DNA of 7,511 bases. It comes from a bacterium. GTDB taxonomy: Bacteria; Pseudomonadota; Alphaproteobacteria; Caulobacterales; Hyphomonadaceae. The notes beneath the pieces are model-generated. The model ran no database searches, had not been told where the DNA came from, and saw only the letters and a program-made list of their open reading frames with translations. Positions 1 to 4,695 of this stretch are shown here, in pieces (position 1 is the stretch's first letter; each line of letters begins with the position of its first letter). The position numbers and the translations under genes are program-made. The DNA is taken from positions 1 to 7,511 of the forward strand of contig JAVBYB010000132.1 of the NCBI GenBank assembly GCA_030824255.1, read 5' to 3'.

Positions 1-221
1 GGCATCAGCGACTTGGCCAGGCCTGAGAAATCCTCGCCGAGAACCATAGGCCGCGCCGGGGACGCGCTGGCGGGCGTGCCGCTCGGCTGGGCGATCGCAT
101 GTTCCGGCGCCTCGACCTTCAGAAGGGCGGGAGCAAAGAAAGCGCCGGCGATGGCCGCCACGCCCAGCACCGGAATGCCGACCTTGATGAGAAGCGACCG
201 CTTGGACGTCAACGCCGGCAT
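1..221 (-). CDS. N-terminus of an exported protein, possibly an HtrA/DegP-type serine protease (partial)
   Basis: Only the first 73 codons are in the window; the gene runs off the left edge. The start at 221 is supported by a GGGAGT ribosome-binding site at 231-236, nine bases upstream. The protein opens with a short basic stretch (K7, R8), then a hydrophobic segment at about residues 9-34 that would be a signal peptide or membrane anchor. There is no clean AxA cleavage site, so an uncleaved anchor is possible. A low-complexity Ala/Pro/Ser linker follows (about 44-58), then GEDFSGLAKSLMP, where the window ends. This order, with a short 'F..LAK.LMP' helix just before the expected 'AVVNI' strand, resembles periplasmic Do-family (HtrA/DegP) proteases. 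The catalytic triad and PDZ domains would lie outside the window, so the family assignment is an inference. Export is much better supported than protease identity. It lies downstream of the histidine kinase on the same strand. Confidence 0.5.
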   Translation of the reverse strand, partial: MPALTSKRSLLIKVGIPVLGVAAIAGAFFAPALLKVEAPEHAIAQPSGTPASASPARPMVLGEDFSGLAKSLM

Positions 222-432
222 TAGAACAGGACTCCCTGTCATCGGCCCGCATTCAGGCCGGTTACGGCGCGAACACTGGCGCTAAAGCGCCCCGTTCGCA
301 AGGCGACCGGACCACGATCAGCAGGCCGCCAGAGAGGCAGACTGCCCTGAAATTGGGGAACAATGATGGCCGGAGGGGCTTTCGGACCGGATCACGCAGG
401 CGTGTGGGCCGCGCTGACCCGGAACCAGCCGA
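222..432. other. Intergenic gap between the histidine kinase and the exported protein gene
   Basis: This 211-bp gap holds no convincing gene. It carries a small perfect dyad, GGCGCTAAAGCGCC at 278-291, and another, GGCAGACTGCC at 336-346. Neither is followed by a T-run on either strand, so neither is a canonical intrinsic terminator. A GANTC site (GACTC, 230-234) overlaps the ribosome-binding region of the downstream gene. I could not pick out a confident -35/-10 promoter or an EcfG-type (GGAAC...CGTT) promoter. The gap is long enough to hold a separate promoter for the leftward gene at 221. Confidence 0.5.
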
Positions 433-2592
433 TCAGGCCCGGCGCGTGACGGGCGGCGCGGCGGGGACCTCAAAGCCCTTTACCAGATGCATCTTGGCGA
501 TGAGCTCCCGCTGGTCGACCGGCTTGGAAACATAATCGCTCATGCCGAGGGCGAGATATTTCTCGCGGTCGCCGCTCATGGCGTCGGCCGTCAGGGCGAT
601 GACCGGCAGGTCCTTCCAGCGACGCTCGGCGCGCAGGCGCTGGATCGTCTCCTTGCCGTCCATAACGGGCATGTGGATGTCGAGCAGGACGATGTCGAAC
701 TCGTGCTGGGCCAGCAGGTCGAGCGCTTCCTTGCCGTTGGTCGCCTCGACGATGTCGCAACCCTGCGGCGCGAGGAACAGCTTGATGACCTGGCGGTTGA
801 TGGCGTTGTCGTCGGTCAGGAGGACGCGCAGGCCACGCAGCGATCGCGGCGCGGACGCAGCAGGACGCGCGGGCGACGGGCTCGGCGCTGCGGCGGCCGC
901 CGCTTCGCGAGCCCGGAAGGTGAGGACGAAGGACGATCCCTTGCCATGCGTGCTCGTCACCGTGATGTCGCCGCCCATCATGCGGGCGAGCTGGCGCGAG
1001 ATGGCAAGGCCGAGGCCCGAGCCGCCGAACTTGCGGGTGGTGGCGCCGTCGGCCTGCGTGAAGACGGAGAACAGGCGCGACTGGGTTTCGGCATTGATCC
1101 CGATGCCGGTGTCGATCACCTCGACCGAAATCATGAACTCGCCATCCGCCAGCGGCCTGGCGCTGATGGCGACCTCGACCCTGCCCTGCGGCGTGAACTT
1201 GATGGCGTTGGAGACGAGATTGGAGACGCACTGGCGCACGCGCGTGGGATCGTAGGTCAGGCGCTGCGGGAAATTGCTGTCGTAGCGCATCAGCAGGTCG
1301 AGGCCCTTTTCCTCGGCCATCGCCTGGAAGAGCTGGCGGGTGCGCTTCATCGTATGAAGGAAGTCGCCTGGGACGGCGGAGATTTCGAGCTTGCCGGCCT
1401 CGATCTTGGTGAGGTCCAGCACATCGTTGAGCAGCGCCATCAGGGACTTGCCGCTGTCGAGAATGATGGCGACCTTTTCCTTCTGGGCGGCGGTCAGCTC
1501 GTCGGCGTCGAGCGCCTGCGCCATGCCGAGAACGCCGTTCAGCGGCGTGCGGATCTCATGGCTCATGTTCGCGAGAAATTGCGACTTGGCGCTGGAGGAG
1601 GCTTCGGCGACCTCCTTCGAGGCGCGCAGCTGGTCTTCGATATTCTTCGAGGCCGTCATGTCGACGACCGTGCCGATCAGCTTGCGACCGTGTGCGGCAT
1701 TGGCCTGGATTGCCTGCGCGCGCAGCTGCATCCAGGTCCATTCGCCATCGGCGCGACGAACGCGAAGCTCCTGCTTCCAGCCATCGATCGTGCCTTCGCG
1801 GGCGGTGTCGATCGTCGAGAAGACCAGATCGCGATCCTCGGGGTGGACAAACTGGTGGAACATGTCGAGCGGCGCATTGGGACCGGCTGCGCCGATGATC
1901 TCGGCAAGCGCCGGGTTCACCGTGGCTTCCATCGTGTCGAAGTCGATCTCGAAATAGCCATCGCCTGCGCCGCGGATGGCGAATTCGAGGCGTTCCTTGG
2001 TGGCGTCGGCCTGCGCCAGCGCTTTCTGGAGGGCGAGGAAGTTGCCGTGCGAATACTTCGCGGACTCCGTGATGCTCGCGACCATGGCGACCGCCGAAAC
2101 ACTGCCTGAGATCGCGACCCAGATGGGAAATTCTGTCCACACCGACTGGATCAGGAATGCGAGCATCGGCACGGTGCAGAGCGCGAGGCAGCTCAGCACG
2201 TGCACGAAATTGCCCTTGGCGGTGAAGATGACGTGGATCGCCCATGAGGCCGGAATGATGATCGCGGCAACCCAGCCGCCGCGCTGCCCGGTCATCCAGA
2301 ACGCAATCGCGCTCGCCATCCAGAACGCGATCAGCGCGAGGTGCGCCCCGCCCAGCACGGGGAGGACGGATGTCTCGCCCAGAGATTCGCGATAGGTCAG
2401 CACGACAACGGCGCACAGCAGCGCCACTGCGCCGATCGTCCAGCCGATTGCGATACCTGCCCCGTAGAAGTGCGCGATCAGCACGCCATTCGCCACGCAC
2501 AGCACGCAGCCGATGACGGCCACTGCGTTGCACAGGTAGGCAAAGCTGAACGCAGCGGGCTTGTCAGCGGCTGCGACGGCTTGCGGTTTCAT
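433..2592 (-). CDS. Membrane-bound PAS hybrid sensor histidine kinase/response regulator
   Basis: This 719-residue hybrid kinase senses an unknown signal, autophosphorylates on histidine and passes the phosphate to its own receiver domain. About six hydrophobic membrane segments lie in residues 19-174. A PAS/PAC module covers about 200-315, with the typical HPEDR motif at 250-254. The HisKA domain has MSHEIRTP with phospho-acceptor His345. The ATPase domain has an N-box (Asn458/Asn462), DTGIGI (Asp494) and GGSGLGLA (523-530). An Ala/Pro/Ser linker (about 564-582) leads to a C-terminal receiver with acidic pocket Asp594/Asp595, phospho-acceptor Asp638, Thr668 and Lys690. All key catalytic residues are present. 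I chose the ATG at 2592 because a GGGGACAGGA-like ribosome-binding site sits just upstream; an in-frame TTG at 2613 is possible but poorer. There is no Hpt domain, so output needs a separate phosphotransferase, as for many alphaproteobacterial hybrid kinases. No cognate regulator is adjacent, so the signal and pathway are unknown. Confidence 0.95.
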   Translation of the reverse strand: MKPQAVAAADKPAAFSFAYLCNAVAVIGCVLCVANGVLIAHFYGAGIAIGWTIGAVALLCAVVVLTYRESLGETSVLPVLGGAHLALIAFWMASAIAFWMTGQRGGWVAAIIIPASWAIHVIFTAKGNFVHVLSCLALCTVPMLAFLIQSVWTEFPIWVAISGSVSAVAMVASITESAKYSHGNFLALQKALAQADATKERLEFAIRGAGDGYFEIDFDTMEATVNPALAEIIGAAGPNAPLDMFHQFVHPEDRDLVFSTIDTAREGTIDGWKQELRVRRADGEWTWMQLRAQAIQANAAHGRKLIGTVVDMTASKNIEDQLRASKEVAEASSSAKSQFLANMSHEIRTPLNGVLGMAQALDADELTAAQKEKVAIILDSGKSLMALLNDVLDLTKIEAGKLEISAVPGDFLHTMKRTRQLFQAMAEEKGLDLLMRYDSNFPQRLTYDPTRVRQCVSNLVSNAIKFTPQGRVEVAISARPLADGEFMISVEVIDTGIGINAETQSRLFSVFTQADGATTRKFGGSGLGLAISRQLARMMGGDITVTSTHGKGSSFVLTFRAREAAAAAAPSPSPARPAASAPRSLRGLRVLLTDDNAINRQVIKLFLAPQGCDIVEATNGKEALDLLAQHEFDIVLLDIHMPVMDGKETIQRLRAERRWKDLPVIALTADAMSGDREKYLALGMSDYVSKPVDQRELIAKMHLVKGFEVPAAPPVTRRA

Positions 2593-2712
2593 GATCCTGT
2601 CCCCGAACACCAAAATCCGTTTGATGATGTCAGGGATTGATTAAATTCCCGTGGAACAAGGTGTTGTTAAGGTGTCGCCCGCATTTCGCGCAGCGGCGCT
2701 TGTGCAATCACT
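2593..2712. promoter_or_regulatory. Gap upstream of the histidine kinase with an 11-bp-period direct repeat
   Basis: This 120-bp gap separates the terC stop codon from the kinase start and should contain any promoter private to the kinase. It carries a perfect heptamer direct repeat, AAGGTGT at 2658-2664 and 2669-2675 (ACACCTT on the transcribed strand), with a 4-bp spacer and so an 11-bp period. That 7+4+7 layout is typical of tandem sites for OmpR/PhoB-family response regulators, although the sequence is not the Pho box. A short GC hairpin (GCGC-AGCG-GCGC near 2688-2699) lies after the terC stop without a T-run, so it is not a convincing terminator. No clear sigma-70 promoter was identified. 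Confidence 0.35.
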
Positions 2713-3768
2713 CTAGTGAGTCTTGAGGTGATCCTCCTTCCGCCGCTGCGACGGGCGCGTCTTCCATAGCGAAGCGAGGATGGCGCCGCCAACGAGTACG
2801 ACCGTCGCCAGCAGCGACCAGTGCGCCTCGAGATACGGCACGAGGTGCAGCTGCTTGGCGAGCAGGAAGTTCCAGATGATCTTCACGCCGATCAGGATCA
2901 GAACGGCTGACAGGCCGACCTTCAGATAGACAAAGCGATCCACCGCCGCGGCCAGCATGAAATACATCGAGCGCAGGCCGAGGATCGCGAAGATGTTCGA
3001 CGTGTAGACGATGAACGGGTCCTGCGTGACGGCGAAGACCGCCGGAACACTATCGATCGCAAACACGATGTCGGCGACCTCGATGGTGATCAGCGCCAGG
3101 AACAGCGGCGTTGCAAAGAGCACGACCTTGCCCGCCGCGTTCGGCAGGCGCACGAAGAAATTGTGGCTGGTTATATCACGCGTCACGGGCACGAAACGCT
3201 CCACCAGCCTCACGATCCAGCCCGGATCGGGCGCCGTGTGCGCTTCCTTCAGGGAGCTCATCATCTTCCAGCCGCTGAAGATCAGGATGGCCGCGAAGAT
3301 ATAGAGGACCCAGGTGAGCTGCGTGACGATCACCGAGCCTGCGCCAATGAACAGCGCGCGGAAGATGATTGCGCCCATGATACCCCAGAACAGCACCCGG
3401 TGCTGGTAGGCCGGCGGCACGGCGAAGAACGCCATGACCATCGAGATGACGAAGATGTTGTCGAACGCCAGCGCCGTCTCGAGCATGTAGCCCGTGAGAT
3501 ACTGGATCGCCGCTTGGGTACGCAGGTCTCCGCCGTTGGGATAGTAGACCGGATCCGGCTCGTAGAAAAAATACACGTAGGCCGCAAAGCCCAGCGCGCA
3601 GGTGGCGAATGCACCCCACATCAAGGCGCTGCGCGCCGGCGAGATCACTTCGTCCTTGGTGTTGACCACCCCAAGATCGAGCCACAAGGCAAAACCGATC
3701 ACGGCGAAGAAGGCTGCCCATAGCCAGAGAGGCTGGCCGGCGAAGTGCATGTAAATGTCGAACGGCAT
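2713..3768 (-). CDS. TerC/Alx-family integral membrane protein
   Basis: This 351-residue polytopic inner-membrane protein belongs to the TerC family. Characterised members (E. coli Alx, Bacillus MeeF/MeeY) act in manganese export or in metalation of exported enzymes. Eight or nine hydrophobic segments run from about residue 13 to 335. The family signatures are clear: ETALAFDNIFVIS at 97-109 (Glu97, Asp103, Asn104) and EVADIVFAIDSVPAVFAVT at 230-248 (Glu230, Asp233, Asp239), followed by YTSNIFAILGLRSMYF at 255-270. An early membrane Asp31 is also present. The soluble loop near 170-205 and the basic C-terminal tail (RPSQRRKEDHLKTH) are usual for the family. The ATG at 3768 has only a weak GGAA-like ribosome-binding site, consistent with regulated translation. 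A structured leader lies directly upstream. It is close to Alx in length and layout. The substrate is inferred from relatives; tellurite resistance is the historical name and probably not its job. Confidence 0.93.
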   Translation of the reverse strand: MPFDIYMHFAGQPLWLWAAFFAVIGFALWLDLGVVNTKDEVISPARSALMWGAFATCALGFAAYVYFFYEPDPVYYPNGGDLRTQAAIQYLTGYMLETALAFDNIFVISMVMAFFAVPPAYQHRVLFWGIMGAIIFRALFIGAGSVIVTQLTWVLYIFAAILIFSGWKMMSSLKEAHTAPDPGWIVRLVERFVPVTRDITSHNFFVRLPNAAGKVVLFATPLFLALITIEVADIVFAIDSVPAVFAVTQDPFIVYTSNIFAILGLRSMYFMLAAAVDRFVYLKVGLSAVLILIGVKIIWNFLLAKQLHLVPYLEAHWSLLATVVLVGGAILASLWKTRPSQRRKEDHLKTH

Positions 3769-3770
3769 GG

Positions 3771-3796
3771 CGGTTCCAGCGAATTTGAATCAACCG
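3771..3796 (-). promoter_or_regulatory. Possible hairpin over the terC ribosome-binding region
   Basis: CGGUU (3796-3792) can pair with AACCG (3775-3771), three bases before the terC ATG. The likely ribosome-binding bases GGAA (3777-3774) sit at the loop/stem edge. The stem is only 5 bp with a 16-nt loop, so it is weak alone. Lying directly after the pseudoknot, it could serve as an expression platform. A GANTC site (GAATC, 3787-3791) is inside it. Confidence 0.3.
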
Positions 3797-3801
3797 AAAT
3801 C

Positions 3802-3868
3802 GAGGGCGCCCGGAATCACAGCAGGGCTGCGACACCAAGCGCCCTCAGGCACGGGGAAGTGTCGCAGC
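3802..3868 (-). promoter_or_regulatory. Candidate pseudoknotted cis-regulatory RNA in the terC leader
   Basis: Read in the terC direction, the leader begins with a perfect 10-bp stem, GCUGCGACAC (3868-3859) with GUGUCGCAGC (3835-3826). Its 23-nt loop contains GAGGGCGC (3846-3839), an exact complement of GCGCCCUC (3809-3802) downstream. The two helices interleave as an H-type pseudoknot with connecting loops of 12, 3 and 16 nt, which are sterically reasonable lengths. The first base of stem 1 is the last base of the stop codon of the preceding gene. No U-run follows either helix, so this is not a standard terminator. A conserved 'terC' RNA motif has been described computationally upstream of terC genes in Alphaproteobacteria and Pseudomonadales, and position and gene context fit it. 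I cannot confirm a match to its consensus. I could not recognise the yybP-ykoY manganese riboswitch core here. The pairing is seen in the sequence; the regulatory role is inferred. Confidence 0.65.
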
Positions 3869-4143
3869 TAGAAATCGAAATCGTCGGCCAGGCGGACGCG
3901 GGCATGCAGACCCTGCTGCCTGACCCCGCGCATGCGGCCTTCTTCGTCGGACGCCTGGTCTGTCGTGTCTTCAAAACGGCCGTGGTTACGTGAATCTTCG
4001 CCACGAATATGCGCGATGATCCGCTCCAGTTCGCCGCCATCGAGCCAGACGCCGCCTGTGCGCGTGCAAACGTCCATTTCGACGCCGTAGCGCCGCATCT
4101 TGCGCATCGGCGCGCCATCAATGGGTGAAGCGCGATTGCTCAT
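3868..4143 (-). CDS. TFIIB-type zinc-ribbon-like small protein with a degenerate metal site
   Basis: This 91-residue protein matches the bacterial zf-TFIIB family, a small group of unknown function. The diagnostic core is RRYGVEMDVCTRTGGVWLDG followed by GELERII (residues 17-43), with a charged middle region and the family-typical acidic aromatic tail DDFDF. Family members normally carry two CxxC-like pairs around this core. Here the expected positions read Ser6, Asp9, Cys26 and Thr29, so only Cys26 is a cysteine. The fold signature is kept (GGVWLD, GELE) but classical four-cysteine zinc binding is not possible. The ATG overlaps the stop of the upstream DUF465 gene as ATGA, which indicates translational coupling in one operon. 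Its own stop codon abuts the terC leader stem, so it is probably co-transcribed with terC. The family call is firm; the function is unknown. Confidence 0.85.
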   Translation of the reverse strand: MSNRASPIDGAPMRKMRRYGVEMDVCTRTGGVWLDGGELERIIAHIRGEDSRNHGRFEDTTDQASDEEGRMRGVRQQGLHARVRLADDFDF

Positions 4144-4373
4144 CTCGCACCGCCTTGCGCAGGCGCCGGTCCGATGACGCGAAAACCTGCGCGGCGGCGC
4201 TCGGCCGCAAGTGCTCGCGCGATGCGATGCATGCCGTCCCGAAGGACCTGGCGAAGCCGCTTGAGCCTGAACAGGCGGATGGGATCGGGCTGGGGTGAAG
4301 TCTGTTCGGCGTCAATTTCATGCTGGATCAGGCCAAGCCTGAACAGCAGCGCCTTGAATCGTCTCGTCAACAT
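4140..4373 (-). CDS. DUF465 (YdcH-like) small helical protein
   Basis: This 77-residue basic protein resembles the DUF465/YdcH family in its segment HEIDAEQTSPQPDPIRLFRL followed by KRLRQVLRDGMHRI (residues 18-51). The 'H..ID.E...P.PD..RL..LK.LR..L.D' pattern is the family hallmark and predicts a short helical hairpin or coiled coil. The family's function is unknown. The N-terminus (MLTRRFKALLFRLGL) is basic and amphipathic; the C-terminal tail (about 55-77) is rich in Arg, Ala and Pro. The ATG at 4373 has a strong AGGAG ribosome-binding site at 4380-4384, six bases upstream. The TGA stop overlaps the ATG of the zinc-ribbon-like gene. It is the first gene of the leftward operon and diverges from polA. 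No membrane segment or catalytic motif is visible. Confidence 0.8.
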   Translation of the reverse strand: MLTRRFKALLFRLGLIQHEIDAEQTSPQPDPIRLFRLKRLRQVLRDGMHRIARALAAERRRAGFRVIGPAPAQGGAR

Positions 4374-4384
4374 CGTGTGCTCCT

Positions 4385-4398
4385 CGGATCAAGATCCG
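4385..4398. repeat. Perfect 14-bp palindrome-like dyad next to the DUF465 ribosome-binding site
   Basis: CGGATC-AA-GATCCG abuts the AGGAG ribosome-binding site on the leftward transcript. There it could fold as a 5-bp stem closed by a CUUG tetraloop, or serve as a symmetric protein-binding site in DNA. Its role is unknown. Confidence 0.4.
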
Positions 4399-4443
4399 GG
4401 CAAGACTCCGATGTGGGCTGATGAAAACAAACCGAGCCAACAC

Positions 4444-4456
4444 CGGGTATTACCCG
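4444..4456. repeat. Perfect 13-bp dyad, possible operator
   Basis: CGGGTA-T-TACCCG is a perfect 6+1+6 inverted repeat lying 71 bp upstream of the DUF465 start. The short spacer and perfect symmetry suit a dimeric regulator operator better than an RNA terminator, and there is no adjacent T-run. No regulator gene is nearby to match it with. Confidence 0.4.
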
Positions 4457-4471
4457 ATGCGGTCCGACATC

Positions 4472-4500
4472 GCAGACGATCTGATACGCCGATCATCTGC
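4472..4500. repeat. Near-perfect 10-bp inverted repeat with 9-bp spacer
   Basis: GCAGACGATC (4472-4481) and GATCATCTGC (4491-4500) pair at nine of ten positions around a 9-nt spacer. It could form a hairpin in either transcript or be a spaced operator. No T-run follows on either strand. Confidence 0.4.
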
Positions 4501-4563
4501 CAGAGGGGCCCGGCCCGCAGCCGGCAAATTGGGGCCAATCGATGTAACCTTCAAGACGGGGCC

Positions 4564-4599
4564 GCGCATTTTCGACTCACGATGACTCGAAAATTGCGC
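4564..4599. repeat. 36-nt near-perfect hairpin upstream of polA with two GANTC sites
   Basis: The arms are GCGC (4564-4567) plus ATTTTCGA (4568-4575), pairing with TCGAAAAT (4587-4594) and GCGC (4596-4599), with T4595 bulged. Inside, after one C-C mismatch, TCA (4577-4579) pairs with TGA (4583-4585) around a CGA loop. That is 15 base pairs in 36 nt. Neither strand continues into a T-run, so it is not a standard terminator. Two GACTC sites (4574-4578, 4584-4588) sit near-symmetrically in the stem. It lies about 97 bp before the polA ATG, within the promoter or 5' leader region. Confidence 0.5.
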
Positions 4600-4695
4600 T
4601 GTAATGGGCGTTCCAATCCCGTGCACAGACGAATTTCCCGAAATCTGGCCGAGGACGCGCGGGCCTGTTAGGGGAAGCGGGACAGGAGACACTCC

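Larger units (their letters stand above)
4374..4695. promoter_or_regulatory. Divergent polA / DUF465-operon intergenic region rich in dyads
   Basis: This 322-bp region must hold the promoters for polA (rightward) and for the DUF465 operon (leftward), but I cannot assign -35/-10 boxes with confidence. It contains no convincing gene. Dyads seen are CGGATCAAGATCCG (4385-4398), CGGGTATTACCCG (4444-4456), a 10-bp arm pair with one mismatch (4472-4481 with 4491-4500), ATTGGGGCCAAT-type arms (4528-4539) and the large hairpin at 4564-4599. Three GANTC sites (4404, 4574, 4584) are present. No LexA box of the alphaproteobacterial type (GTTC-N7-GTTC) was found. The polA ribosome-binding site AGGAG is at 4684-4688. 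Confidence 0.55.

Noticed and set aside
13..285. 90-codon plus-strand open frame at the left edge
   Set aside because: It opposes a minus-strand gene with a ribosome-binding site and a clear signal-anchor sequence, and its own product is unremarkable.
487..2109. Long open frame (540 codons) on the plus strand opposite the histidine kinase
   Set aside because: It is the antisense shadow of a GC-rich gene whose minus-strand product has every expected kinase and receiver motif. The plus-strand translation matches no family I recognise and is rich in Arg/Gly/Asp as shadows are.
2590..2613. TTG at 2613 as the histidine kinase start
   Set aside because: The ATG at 2592 has a purine-rich ribosome-binding site at the right distance; the TTG adds only seven residues and has no better site.
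3769..3868. yybP-ykoY manganese riboswitch upstream of the TerC/Alx-family gene
   Set aside because: It was the obvious candidate by analogy with alx, but I could not recognise its conserved core or its junction; the pairing seen here is a simple two-helix pseudoknot instead.
3826..3868. Intrinsic terminator after the zinc-ribbon gene
   Set aside because: The 10-bp stem has a 23-nt loop and is followed by GC-rich sequence rather than a U-run.
4450..4692. 80-codon minus-strand open frame in the polA/DUF465 gap
   Set aside because: No credible ribosome-binding site context, no recognisable family, and it runs across several dyads that look regulatory.
4374..4695. LexA (SOS) box controlling polA
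   Set aside because: No GTTC-N7-GTTC or its reverse complement was found in the gap.
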